DNA from: Lithodes maja
Taxonomy: Eukaryota; Arthropoda; Malacostraca; Decapoda; Lithodidae
Direction: 5' to 3'
Length of the DNA: 64,000 nucleotides
NCBI GenBank assembly: GCA_037953745.1
Contig: JBAKBP010000784.1
Coordinates: forward strand, 186,001 to 250,000
In this document: positions 1 through 9,604 of the stretch, one piece after another
How positions within the stretch are numbered: position 1 is the first letter of the stretch
How the letters are laid out: each line of letters opens with the position of its first letter
Translations under genes and position numbers: made by a program
The notes under the pieces: model-generated
The model's input: the letters and a program-made list of their open reading frames with translations, nothing else
The model's database searches: none
Told to the model about the DNA's origin: nothing

Positions 1-100
1 CGTTACTGCTAGATCTCTCCATAGCACAGTCGGTATGGCTCCCGCTTACCACTGGGAAAACCAGTGTTCGATCCCACTCGAATTTAATGTACACTATTTT
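1..100 (+). repeat. tRNA-derived SINE head
   Basis: Around 24-36 there is an A-box-like stretch (TAGCACAGTCGGTA) and around 68-78 a B-box-like stretch (TGTTCGATCCC), spaced as in a tRNA promoter. A T-rich tail with TTTTTGTTATT motifs follows. The sequence does not fold convincingly into a functional tRNA, so it is read as a SINE head or tRNA relic. The 5' end may lie outside the window. Confidence 0.5.
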
Positions 101-135
101 GTTATATTGTTTATTTTTGTTATTTTTGTTATATT

Positions 136-187
136 TTAGGGTTAGGTTAGGTTAGGTTAGGTTAATCTAATCTAATCTAATATAATA
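136..187. repeat. Short TTAGG-type array
   Basis: Five TTAGG/GTTAG units are followed directly by TCTAA units. TTAGG is the canonical arthropod telomere repeat. This short interstitial run is more likely a repaired break or a repeat tail than a chromosome end, because complex sequence continues on both sides. Confidence 0.6.
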
Positions 188-468
188 GTTGTACATTTGA
201 GGGGCGGGGCCAAGGACAGGCTTTAGAGCTGCCTCCAGCGCCTCCCTAACTTCTCGCCAAGGCCAAGCAGGAGTCACATGACAGACTGGCTGGCTGTGTG
301 TTGTTGTTGTTGGTTATACGGACGACCCGCCAAGACAACAAAACTTTCTGTCGTGCAGTTTTAAGTGGTTTTAAGCCTTAGATTAACTCGTAGGCACCTC
401 AGAGGCCATCCGGGTCTCACAGTGGCAATAGCTAATGGCCTCCTGAGAGCTCATCCGGGTCTGATGGG
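188..468. other. Unassigned intergenic stretch
   Basis: No convincing ORF. Two short related segments, each ending in CATCCGGGTCT (about 400-415 and 450-463), lie either side of an inverted GGCCTCCTGAG/CTCAGAGGCC pair. This suggests the degraded end of a small transposable element abutting the TTAA site at 469. Confidence 0.3.
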
Positions 469-472
469 TTAA

Positions 473-627
473 AGCCGGTATCACGAAAGCGCTTTTTCCC
501 TCAACATTTATGCTCATTTCTGGTCTGGCAGAGATCAACATTTTAAGTATTTTGGTTACCAGTGCAAAATATTCCAGAAGTTGATAATTGAATGTTGACT
601 AAAAAAAACTCTCGTGTGATACTGGCT
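473..627. mobile_element. TTAA-site MITE, family D
   Basis: A 155-bp element flanked by TTAA at 469-472 and 628-631. The termini are inverted repeats: AGCCGGTATCACGAAAGCGC on the left, GTGATACTGGCT on the right. A second copy with the same ends is at 50366-50575, and a lone end lies near 19930-19946. TTAA duplication is the hallmark of piggyBac-type transposition. No coding capacity. Confidence 0.7.
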
Positions 628-644
628 TTAAACTTGTATGTATT

Positions 645-776
645 TTCAGATTCATTTCCGGGACAGAGAATACGAGGAGGCGGACATCTAGAACATCCTC
701 CAGCAACAAATGGACCGTATCGACCAGGTGGTGAAGGTGTCCAGCCAACGCAACTCTTCCCTACAGAAGGTGGTGG
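645..776 (+). pseudogene. Possible coiled-coil exon relic
   Basis: After a TTTTCAG acceptor-like site, one frame reads FRDREYEEADI, a stop, NILQQQMDRIDQVVK, then SSQRNSSLQKVVVQ. This is heptad-like and Gln/Val rich, as in a coiled coil. The internal TAG and the lack of a donor (RTE 3' UTR sequence begins at about 777) suggest a broken exon or a LINE ORF1 scrap. The protein family is not recognised. Confidence 0.25.
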
Positions 777-1095
777 TTCAGGTGTCTGCCTGCCGAGATC
801 GGAACCTCTCCGGGTGGTCAGGGGCCGGGAGAGTGCTGGAGGGACCTGGTGACCCTGGTCTCTGGGTCTTCTCCTGGATGACCTAGATGTGTGTGAATTT
901 GTATTTTTTTTGTGTGTTCGTTGTTTTCTGTTGTGTTTTGTGTTGTCCCTGTTCTAAGTTCTTGCGCTGTCTTGAGTCGGCCACCACCGCCCCCCCCCCC
1001 CCCCCCCCAAGAAAATAATAATAATAATAATAAAAACAAATAAAATAAAATAAAAATAGGAAAAGTGGGGATTGGGCCTGAGTAAATAGATAGAC
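777..1095 (+). mobile_element. RTE-like LINE 3' UTR, truncated copy
   Basis: The sequence matches, in opposite orientation, the 3' UTR of the RTE copy at 23085-24136. Shared words include GAGATCGGAACCTCTCC, CTGGGTCTTCTCCTGG and GATTGGGCCTGAG. It contains a poly-C run and an (AAT)n run and ends in a short ATAG tail. Only the 3' UTR is present, which fits 5' truncation during target-primed reverse transcription. Confidence 0.7.
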
Positions 1096-1197
1096 CATTG
1101 CTAATAAGGCCATAAGGGCCCATATGGGCCAATTCTGGGGGTATGAAGCAAAAGAGGACCGCCGAGTTGGAGGGATTAAGATCTAGTTCTGAAATCT

Positions 1198-1300
1198 TTA
1201 TAAGCTAGAGTGGAGCAGAGGTAATGCCCTGGACACTCATCTGAAAGATGTGGGTTAGAATCCCCTCTGGTATAGCTAGTGAATTTTTCAGAAATGTTTA
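1198..1300 (+). repeat. tRNA-Met-like SINE head
   Basis: An A-box-like TGGAGCAGAGGTAATG and a B-box-like GGGTTAGAATCCC flank an anticodon-arm-like CTCATCTGAAAG, resembling elongator tRNA-Met. Stem pairing is poor and a non-tRNA body follows, so this is a tRNA-derived SINE rather than a gene. Confidence 0.5.
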
Positions 1301-1429
1301 ATTTTTTCATAAAATATCTCCTTGGATCCCTAGTGAGAAGTAGATGGTCTTCAAATCTCCATGCAAGCAGTCAGGAGAACCAACCTTGACCCAGGTGGTT
1401 TACCACAGATCTCCTATTCTGTATGTACT

Positions 1430-1555
1430 GTATGTATTTACTCAGGCCCATTCCACACTTCTCCTTTTTTTTCCGGGCTCTGTCTTGAGTCGGCCAATCC
1501 CAGCTATGGCCGGGGTATGTGCCTGAGTATATACATACATACATAAATATACAAA
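1430..1555 (+). mobile_element. RTE-like LINE 3' end fragment
   Basis: Contains CTCAGGCCCATTCC, then TGTCTTGAGTCGGCC and CCCAGCTATGGCCGGGGTATG, and ends in an (ATAC)n tail. The same words occur at the RTE 3' ends at 47085-47425 and 43126-43170. Short tetranucleotide tails are typical of RTE elements. Confidence 0.55.
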
Positions 1556-1557
1556 AT

Positions 1558-1800
1558 CAGGTTAGGCTCAGTGGTGTAGTGACTAGCATCTTGGACTTCC
1601 ACCCAGAAGGTCCCAGGATCGCGCCCACGCTCGGTGCAGTAAAGGTTTTTCACAAGCATTGGGTCGTTACCGTCCCTCATGAGCAAGGGGAAGGGGTAGT
1701 AGTACAGGACCCCAATGGAAATACACCTAATCGGCCTTATTGGGCTATCCTTAGCTGGCTTAGCATGCGCTAGCTTTAAGAACTATTATTATTGTTATAA
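1558..1800 (+). mobile_element. tRNA-derived SINE with LINE-type (ATT)n tail
   Basis: The tRNA-like head has an A box near 1573-1590 and a B box near 1615. A body around AAGGTTTTTCACAAGC follows, then a 3' segment (CCCCAATGGAAATACACC to TTGGGCTATCCTTAG) that ends in ATT repeats. The 3' segment is the reverse complement of the LINE 3' end at about 25960-26010. The body resembles the SINE at 53425-53623, which has a different tail. Confidence 0.7.
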
Positions 1801-1921
1801 GTACAGTGAGTATACCTAAAAAGTCGGACAGCCTAGACAACATAGACATAGGAAGACCCCAATACTATTTATACGATAGGTACATTGCAGCAAGCAACAT
1901 CCAAGATCATGCGCAAAACTT

Positions 1922-2422
1922 ATGAACCACGGCCTGAACAGGAAGTTAGGCTGTACACGGGGCAGATGGTGCCCCGATTTCCATCCAACAATGTGCAGGA
2001 ACTCCATCCGGAACCGCAAATGCCTCAAAGCAGACTGCACCTACCCACACATAAAGGGGACAAGAAGGGAAAAGATAGAAGAAGACACCCACGCAGAACA
2101 CCAAAGAAACCAAACAGCCATCCACGGAACACCACAACACCACAGAAACCAAACAACCATCCACGGAACACCACAACGCCATCAACCCGAGAGATCAAGG
2201 GAAGACTGGCCTAGACTGAGACCCAGCCCAAGGATAGAGGAAACACAACACCAAATCCCAGACAAGCAAGCCCATGACACTCAGTCGGCTTTTTTAGAGA
2301 AGTTCATGGAGAAAATCCTGGAGATGGAGAGGAAGTCCCAAAAAACACTGGATTACCTCATGGACAGGCTCGACAGATTAGAGCTAAGACAAAGGGGGTA
2401 CAACAACCAACGTTTCCACTAA
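1922..2422 (+). CDS. LINE ORF1 with CCCH-like zinc motif
   Basis: A 166-residue ORF with Cys and His spaced as a CCCH-type finger (CRNSIRNRKCLKADCTYPH, about residues 25-43). A basic/Gln/His-rich tract with two repeated IHGTPQ segments follows, then a C-terminal helix (MEKILEMERKSQKTLDYLMD) with coiled-coil spacing. It lies directly upstream of an endonuclease/reverse transcriptase reading frame, so it is read as the nucleic-acid-binding ORF1 of the same non-LTR retrotransposon. The first ATG in the frame is taken as the start. It is intact even though its ORF2 partner is broken. The precise ORF1 family is uncertain. Confidence 0.65.
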   Translation: MNHGLNRKLGCTRGRWCPDFHPTMCRNSIRNRKCLKADCTYPHIKGTRREKIEEDTHAEHQRNQTAIHGTPQHHRNQTTIHGTPQRHQPERSREDWPRLRPSPRIEETQHQIPDKQAHDTQSAFLEKFMEKILEMERKSQKTLDYLMDRLDRLELRQRGYNNQRFH

Positions 2423-2425
2423 GCA

Positions 2426-3237
2426 CCTTCATCTACAGCAATATAAGGGGTATCTATCCAAAAACAAATCGGGCAAAAATTCCAATGCTGAAGGAGACGG
2501 CTCACCAGGAAGACAATCTATTTCTGGCGCTGACTGAAACACACCTAAATGGAGACTGCCAAGATGCTGAAATACAAATAGAAAGATACACTGTCTTCTG
2601 AGCCGATAGAGAGAACAGAAGCCACGGAGGGGTAGCAAACTATATCCGGGATGACTTGGCAACGAGCTCAGAAATCCTAGAAACATTCTCCAACGGAACA
2701 ACAGAGCTCCTGACGGTGTACATAAAGAAAGTGGATCTGATAGTCACCACAGTGTACAGACCCCCAAACACTACATTGGAACAGTTCAATGAGGTCCTAA
2801 CAAGAATAAAAGCAGTGATAAACAATCCTCCCAAACCAAGAACTGAAATTATTATTATATTTTAAATTAAAAATAAATTTATATAATAATTATAATAATA
2901 AATCATACTAGGGGACTTCAATTTCCCTCACCTCAGCTGGCCAGACATGAAGATAAACAGAGGTACCCATGAAGAAAGACAACAAGCTGCGGAACTAATA
3001 AGCCTAATAGAAGGCAATTTCCTCACCCAAGTCATCAGGGAGCCCACAAGAGGAAAAAACATTCTAGACCTATTGCTCACAAATAGTCCCGGCTTAATTC
3101 ACTCATATGAACCAAATGAAACCATTATGTCTGATCACAACCAAATCCAAGTAAAAGCATATACCAACCAACTAGCTGAGCAAAGGAGTCAAATGTATAG
3201 AACCACAACAGAAAACACATTAAGACAGCCATCATAA
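2426..3237 (+). pseudogene. LINE ORF2, endonuclease part (broken)
   Basis: Apurinic-type endonuclease of a CR1/Jockey-like LINE. SNIRGI, LTETHL (catalytic Glu), VYRPPN, GDFNFPH and MSDHNQ appear in the expected order. It is broken by an in-frame TGA near 2599 and an AT-rich insertion of about 55 bp (2848-2908) that splits the strand before GDFN. A junction near 3230 removes the link between endonuclease and reverse transcriptase. The enzyme would nick target DNA for target-primed reverse transcription, but this copy cannot make it. Confidence 0.8.
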
Positions 3238-4709
3238 CCCCTATTCACAAGGGAGGAAGCAAAGCTCTAGCCAACAAGTACAGACCGGTAGCACTTACAT
3301 CCCACCTTGTCAAGATTTGTGAGAGAGTCATCCGAACAAAGATGGTAGAGTTTCTGGAAAAAAGGGAGCCTTCAACAATGGACAGCACGGCTTTAGGCAG
3401 GGACGTTCGTGTCCGTCCCAGCTCCTACTTCATCATGAGAGAGTCCTCGAAAATATCCAAGATGGCCATAACACGGACGTCATCTACCTAGACTTCGCTA
3501 AGGCCTTTGATAAAGTGGACCATGGGATTCTCCTAAACAAACTCCGAAACCATGGCATCAAGGGCCCACTTGGAAGATGGCTTCACAGTTTCTTGACGGG
3601 GAGAACCCAGCAAGTGTCAGTCCAAGGAGAGTTGTCATACCCTAGCCAGGTTTTGAGCGGAGTTCTGCAGGGTTCCGTACTTGGCCCACTTCTCTTCATA
3701 ATACACATAAATGACATAGACACGAACCTGGAGCACTCCGCAGCAACCTCATTTGCAGATGACACCAGGTTAAAGAAGCAAATTACACAAATTGAAGATT
3801 CAAACAATCTCCAAGAGGACCTAAATAAAGTACTATACTGGGCAACAACAAATAATATGGTCCTAAACGGGGACAAATTTGAACTAATACAGTACGGAAC
3901 AAACGACGCCCTGAAACAACAAAGCACCTACTTCTACAACGACCAGCCAATCATAGCTGAAGACCACATAAAAGATCTGGGAGTCCAAATGAGTAGCGAC
4001 GCAACCTTCACACACCATGTCACCAAAACAGTCGAAACAGCCAGAATAATGAGTGGGTGGATACTAAGAACCTTCACAACACGGGAAGAGCTGTGTATGA
4101 AGACCCTGTGGAAGTCCCTTGTGCTCCCAAGACTGGAGTACTGCTGCCAGCTATGGTCTCCACACAAATTACAGGAAATAGCTGCCCTAGAAGCCCCTCA
4201 AAGATCATTCACCAACAAAATCCAGGGAGTACAGCACCTCAACTATTGGGAAAGACTAACCCAGCTAAAACTGTACTCTCTGCAGAGGAGGAGGGAGCGC
4301 TACATAGTCATATATGTGTGGAAAATTCTAGAGGGCATAGTACCAAACGCAGGGATCACAGTAAACCACCATCCAATGCTACATCAGAGGGACCCAAGGC
4401 AACATACAGCGTGTGAAGACTCAAATCCACAACTCCTTCACTCGCAATGTACCTCGATTTTTCAACTGCCTCCCCAGTGAACTCTGGGACCTCAGTGGAA
4501 CCAACCCTGAGAATTTCAAAACAAAAGTGGACAGGTGGCTGGGTGGACTACCTGACCACACACCAATACCAGGTTACCCCAGGTCCCCAGCCGTCATCAC
4601 AACACCCTGCCTGAAGTCATCCAGGAGGGGGAGTCGGATCAAGGACAACCTGGTACGAGCGGAAGTAGACTTCAGCTTCACCGGTAACAGGCGGAATCAA
4701 CAAAAGTAA
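3238..4709 (+). pseudogene. LINE ORF2, reverse transcriptase part (frameshifted)
   Basis: Reverse transcriptase of the same LINE. IITPIHKGGSK and YRPVALTS lead to a frameshift near 3365, then HGFRQGRSC, VIYLDFAKAFDKVDH, the GVLQGSVLGPLLFI motif and the active-site box SFADDTRL. An open frame of 321 codons covers 3515-4480. A second frame shift near 4413-4440 moves the C-terminal region (FTRNVPRFFNCLP to about 4709) into another frame. The usual PQGS is LQGS here. The RT layout fits the CR1/Jockey group. No long poly-A follows; an AT-rich tail lies at 4710-4765. Confidence 0.85.
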
Positions 4710-4765
4710 GACGAAAGTAAAGTAAGTATAGGTTAGGTTAGTCTAGTAATATATTTATTATATAA

Positions 4766-4920
4766 AATCTGAGAACAAACGTATCAAAGTCGCGGAGAAG
4801 CGACGGACTCTTCAAAGACGTGCGGAGTCGGACTTTGAATGGGCAGCTGCGTCAAGGTCTTCCACCAAACTCCCCTGCCAGCTAAATTTGCACATTTTTC
4901 AGTAGAAAAAGTACAGACCA
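4766..4920. other. Unassigned sequence before RTE tail
   Basis: Contains GCTAAATTTGCACATTTTTC, a segment that recurs in the palindromic repeats at 17.2, 18.5 and 19.9 kb. It ends in AAGTACAGACCA, which is duplicated after the small RTE insertion. Confidence 0.3.
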
Positions 4921-4979
4921 TCTATCTATCTATCTATTGCCGGACGCCTTACTCCCCTTACGAGGGTGGCCATACACAG
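4921..4979 (-). mobile_element. 59-bp RTE 3'-tail insertion with 12-bp TSD
   Basis: A tiny insertion reading, on the - strand, GGCCACCCTCGTAAGGGGAG then GGCGTCCGGCAATAG and an (ATAG)n tail. AAGTACAGACCA occurs on both sides (4909-4920 and 4980-4991), a perfect 12-bp target-site duplication. The same tail ends the copies at 39400 and 53265. It shows extreme 5' truncation of an RTE-type insertion. Confidence 0.85.
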
Positions 4980-4991
4980 AAGTACAGACCA

Positions 4992-5611
4992 AAGGCCGAT
5001 TTTTACTAAAGTGTATGCTCGATATAGCTTGCCCCATAAAAATCGACATCTGGATGAGGCGAAACGTCTTCTAATCGCCAAACTAATGAGGTGAAATGTC
5101 TTATAATCTTTAATGCGGCGAAATTTGTCCGCATAGGCTATGTGGATGAATGAAATTGTAGTTGTAGTTTCCAATATGGAAAGTAATTTTCTTCTGTATT
5201 ATTTAATCACCTTTCAGTAAGCCTACAAGCCCAAACATTCCCGGAACGATGTCATTTAAGGTGTGTGTGTGCGTGTGTAGCCAAGTGTGAAGTTAGTGTA
5301 CAAAATTAGTGTAGTTAGCCATAAAATGCCGGAAGACGACTTCGTTTTCTTTTATGTTTAAGGAGATACGCGTCAAAGAACTCAAATTTTAAATGGGTAA
5401 CTATTTAATAAATGCGGAAGTGAATTTTTCTCGAAATTTTTAGTTAACTTATCACACATTTCCTGCTACATTTTCAACTGAATAACAAGAATTCATAATA
5501 TTTACATTTATACCGTTCCAGAATTTATATTATTTATTGATATTTAAGCATATGTGAATAAGCCAATTGTTTGTGATGCAGGTCCGGACTCCGGATCCCC
5601 CATTTCACACA
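4992..5611. other. AT-rich non-coding stretch
   Basis: No supported gene. 5000-5120 holds words (AAATCGACATCTGGATGAGGCG, split by imperfect matches) that also occur near 18.4 and 19.8 kb, so part of it is an old repeat. The rest is AT-rich without visible coding signal. Confidence 0.3.
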
Positions 5612-6267
5612 CTATAGTCATCCTCCTATGAAATGAGCTACAAGGTTGTTTCCCTCGCCCTGTGCGGTGTTGTCAAATATTCAAAGCTTTAACAACAAAT
5701 GTTAGTTTTTCAGGCTATTAACAAATTAATTTTAGCTTTTATGACTATATAATATTATATTACAATTTTTAAAGGTTATGTGGTGTTAAGAAACATATCA
5801 TTTTAAGGATATATAGAAGGAATTTATACAACATATGGCACGCTATTTAGAACATGCTTCCATTTTTCTGGGGACAGCTATAAATAGATTTAGACAACAT
5901 CACCACCCAGGTCAGACGGTCACTAACACTCATTCATAGCGTGACCACCATGGAAGGAAAAACTCGCAAAAGTTACTCTCATCTTCATAGCCAGGCAAGG
6001 GAGATGCTGTACAATGTAAATAGGTACATACAAATATAGCCTACCTATTATTTCGTTTCTATAACTTTTATACAAGAATACCAATAACCCTTCCAGACAT
6101 AAAAACATCTTGTACATTTATTTCAAGTTTCCCTTCTAAATGTGATTATAAGAGAACGGTGCTTGGTTTCCCGTTTTCTAAAAGGTTTGTTTTGGTAGAA
6201 ATGTGGCAACACCGCACAGGGCGACCTTGACCTCCTTGGAGCTCATTTCAGTTGAGTTTGACTATAG
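5612..6267. mobile_element. MITE with ~60-bp terminal inverted repeats
   Basis: The left arm 5612-5672 and right arm 6207-6267 are imperfect inverted repeats. Both start CTATAGTCA and share GAAATGAGCT and CGCCCTGTGCGGTGTTG. The interior is AT-rich with no meaningful ORF. The superfamily is not certain; a TA-type target site is possible. Confidence 0.75.
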
Positions 6268-6327
6268 CAATATAAAGTGCAGACGTAATTTTCCCAGCCT
6301 AGCGCTGGGATCCCTCACAATTGTATT

Positions 6328-7180
6328 ATGATGGCTGGTCCAACACACACACCGAGGGTACATGTTACCAAAGCTCTGATGGATAACATTAAGGGAATAG
6401 AGAATGTTAGGGTGTTATTTATAAGTGAAATTCATCAAGTTGTGAATTTTTCGCCTAGGCTGGAAGGTCGCTTTTCGTTTATTTCGCTGGCTAACATCCA
6501 TGATTACACCCTCCATAGAGAACATGGCTTTATCCTATATGAACGGCTCTCTGGAAACACTAGACATGCAACCGTTCTTTATAGGGATCTATATGATTCA
6601 TACATTTATTTTGATAGCTGGCTGCCCCTGCCCCTCGCCAAGTAATAGAATATCTGGTGTCAAAATGTCCTCCAGGCAGCATAATCGGCAATAAGGTCAT
6701 TCTACAAGATGATTATATTCATGCATGTGCATTCCATTGTCTTGACCTAGCCAGGTATATCTGTGATCATCCGAATATTACAGTACAAAATATTGCCACA
6801 ATTAAGCTACCCATATGATATTGCTGCTAAAAATGAACTATTTATTTGCTTAAATGTTCTAAATTTACTGACCACATTTCCTAACACAATCAACCTTATT
6901 GACCCATTGTTCAACAGGGTGTGTCCCAATCTTTTGGTTCTACCTTACCGTCCTGTCAAGACTGTGGAGAAGGTCACAGGGACGCACCGGGACAATAAGG
7001 TCAAGCGGCTCAGAGGCAAAGTATTCAAGGTCTGATATTGAGGCAAGACTGATCAAAACAACGATATTTAGTTGCACTTTAATACTACGGGGCTCATATC
7101 CGTGTGTTTGACCTAGGAAGGCCTATGACCTATGTGGGTGGGTATACCAAGTCTGGCACACAGGAGCTACCACACATTAT
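6328..7180 (+). pseudogene. Broken adenain-like cysteine protease region
   Basis: The first frame (6328-6645) ends with a His in RHATVLYRDLYD followed by YIYFDSW. A +1 shift near 6640 opens a frame with VIEYLVSKC and then LQDDYIHACAFHCLDLARYI. The order His, Asp, Gln, Cys resembles C5/Ulp1-type proteases as found in adenoviruses and Maverick/Polinton or adintovirus-like elements. A later fragment, AHIRVFDLGRPMTYVGG near 7090-7140, is unidentified. It is frameshifted and short, with no recognisable capsid or polymerase neighbour. The assignment rests on motif order alone and could be wrong. Confidence 0.35.
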
Positions 7181-7184
7181 CCAG

Positions 7185-7439
7185 AAAACCCCAATTTACC
7201 TATGCCACGGATAATCACAGCTCCACAATACCAACCTACCCGTAACCCATAGCCTACATAATAGACCTATAGCAGCTACCTTGCTCTTAGTGTAACTAGC
7301 CCAGGACGAGAATAGGACCTTGGTCGTGTGAAAAATTACTCGTACCGGTAATTTTTAGCATACGAAAAAACTACAAACAACACCACCCGTGTTCATCACC
7401 ACGATAACCTCTTCAGTGTACTGAAACCTTTTGTCATTG
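7185..7439. other. Non-coding stretch, nothing recognised
   Basis: No ORF, SINE head or inverted repeat was found beyond short AT-rich words. Confidence 0.3.
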
Positions 7440-7600
7440 TATGTTGGTTATCATTAGAGGATTTTATGCAGATTAGGAGTGATCTGTGGGATTTAGAGGG
7501 TTAAATCAGATTAGGTTTACCCCTTTAGCTCTCCAGAGTCTCTTCTAATGCTGAGAAAAGTCAAATAATGATAGCCAAAACAGAATGAAAATTACGACAT
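7440..7600. mobile_element. Diverged copy of palindromic TTAA MITE (family A)
   Basis: Reads GGTTATCATTAGAGGATTTT, then GATCTGTGGG, then an inverted half ending ATGATAGCCAAAACAG. This is the foldback pattern seen in cleaner copies at 16371-16578 and 19384-19577. It is old and interrupted. Confidence 0.55.
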
Positions 7601-7675
7601 TGTGCTGAAGGGTGCAAGACGTTGAAGTAAAGTTAATACATTTAACTTTGATTAACATATAAAATTATTTTCCAG

Positions 7676-9382
7676 TGTGACGCCTCCCGGCGTTAGCAGA
7701 ATGGTTGCGTGGGGCATTGCAGCTCGCTAGCGCTCGCCAGGATGGGGGAATAGGCTACAGTTGTCCTAGAATGATCTGCTTTATTTCATTAGTGTCGTGT
7801 TGCCACAGACAGTCTAGAAGTGGTCTTTGTTTTGGTCTGTGGCCGCGCCTTATATTTTATATTCGCTATAATATAAATGTTGCTTGTGTGGGAGGCGAGC
7901 GAGAGAGTGTGAAGGAGTACACCCAGCAGCGTGGTGAGCTATGACACGGCTCGCTTGGGCGCTGACGGCGTTGGCGGCCGGGTGGTCAACTAGTCCCTTC
8001 CCGTCGCTGCCTCGTGTTTTTTACCAGCTCAGAGCTTGCCTGACACGCGTATCACCTACATGCTTTGCAATTCTGTCCCTCATACTCGCTACTTTGCATA
8101 CTATTTCTCTCTCTCGACTTCTCCTTTCTCATTCTCTAATCTATATTAAACTCAACATCCCTTCTCGTTTCAGCATAGACTGTTCACCGTCGACCAGTTG
8201 TATTGTACGCGAAGCTCTCAGATATTTCCATGTATTAGGTTAAGGAGGTATTATGCTTTATTGAGGTTTAGAGAGACGGACTTTTCCGTATGTGTCCTCT
8301 CTCGGGAAGGTTGTAGACCGGTATATGTCTCCCTTGCAAGGTGTTGAATGATTCTTCTTGGTTATCTAAAGCTAGACTAGGGCTAAGGTTACTGTGTCGT
8401 TGTCTCCGATGTGTGCAGTGTTAGCTAAGCTCTGCACGACATCGACAGGTACTGTGGGAGCCTAAGTTGTCTTCGGGTTGGTTTACTTTGCGAGCACAGC
8501 GCTGTGGTGTGAGAGGGCCATAGCCTATCCCTCACAACATAGTGCTGCCTCTTTGTGTTGACTTCTGAGGGATCGCCAGGATAGAGCTAGGTACTAGAGA
8601 CCTAGATTTATCAAGAGAGCATCCCCGTCATATAACGTAATCTTCATTATGCCACCCTCGGACAACGTTAGGCTACGAGCCGCATGCTCGCCCATTGTTG
8701 CCCTGCCTTGATACCCCAGCTAGACTTTATTAACTGAGCAGACACTGGTTAGAGATAAGCCCCATTATTATAATGATGCAGCATTATTATTCACTGCACT
8801 TTTGAGCCGAGGTTGTTGTTGAGTTGCACAACCCGAGTAGGCTGTTGCGTTGTGTCACAAAGCATTTCTTTAGTTGTCGAGCATTACTACCTTTGCGCAG
8901 TCTTTATTATTCGCCTGCCTATTATTACTATATGTCCTAGCATTTATTGTGACCCATATTCTGCATTATAATTGTTCAAGATTCTTTACGAACATCTTCC
9001 CAGCATCAGACTTATTTCAGAAGTTTCCAGTTGATGTTGCAGGACTAGCATTGCACTTTCTTTAATACAGGAGTGCCAGTTATTTGAGTATCTACCGTAA
9101 CGTTAATTAATCACGTTAACTATCTTTTCTTTGTGTAACATAATCGAGTAATCTTTTACTGTTTGAGAATAGGCTGTTTCATTGAGCGTCAGCCTAGTGT
9201 GTGTGCACCAGTTACCGAGTCATAGGATACCTCGTTGTCCAGGCACGACTCAGGGCGGTAATGGTGTTTTGTTTTCCAGTGTTTAAGGTAGGGGTTGGAT
9301 CTAGTGTTACCGTTGTTGCTTTTTGCCATTATCTAGTCCAATGTTGAAGAGCCCTGTGTCTTTGAGAACCTGGATCGTAACA
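7676..9382 (+). repeat. 5' LTR
   Basis: A 1707-bp LTR, TG...CA bounded. It is nearly identical to the 3' LTR. Visible differences include a 4-bp indel near the start, a 2-bp GA indel at about 7900, a 13-bp indel near 8935 and scattered substitutions. An AT-rich TATATTTTATATTCG near 7850 could be a promoter TATA region. Small ORFs inside occur in both LTRs and have no recognisable product. Confidence 0.9.
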
Positions 9383-9383
9383 A

Positions 9384-9401
9384 ATGGCGACCTAGCTCAG
9401 G
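9384..9401 (+). promoter_or_regulatory. Primer-binding site
   Basis: Just after the LTR end comes TGGCGACCTAGCTCAGGA. It starts TGG, so it can pair with a tRNA 3' CCA end and prime minus-strand synthesis. The exact tRNA was not identified. Confidence 0.65.
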
Positions 9402-9604
9402 ATCTTGTGAACTAAGAGATAATTGCAGGATTGTTGTGGTCATTTGTTTTATTGAGGAATATAGTGGGCACGTTAGAATTTTTTTGGCAAAGTAGTATAG
9501 CACTTGAGAGTCTTCAGACATTTTTGGCAAGTGAATAGTGCTACATAGGAGCTTGGGTACTTCTTCTTCTTTTTTTATAAACGTGAGAATTTTTGGTGGA
9601 CACC

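Noticed and set aside
136..187. Chromosome end
   Set aside because: The TTAGG run is short and complex sequence continues on both sides.
818..1132. Open frames with poly-Gly/poly-Leu on the - strand
   Set aside because: They come from the poly-C and (AAT)n tracts in an RTE 3' UTR; no protein-like composition otherwise.
1198..1300. tRNA-Met gene
   Set aside because: A and B boxes are present but stems do not pair well and a SINE-like body follows.
7705..8243. Two open frames inside the LTR, repeated at 14552-15070
   Set aside because: They sit in both LTRs, have no recognised domain and are explained by LTR sequence.
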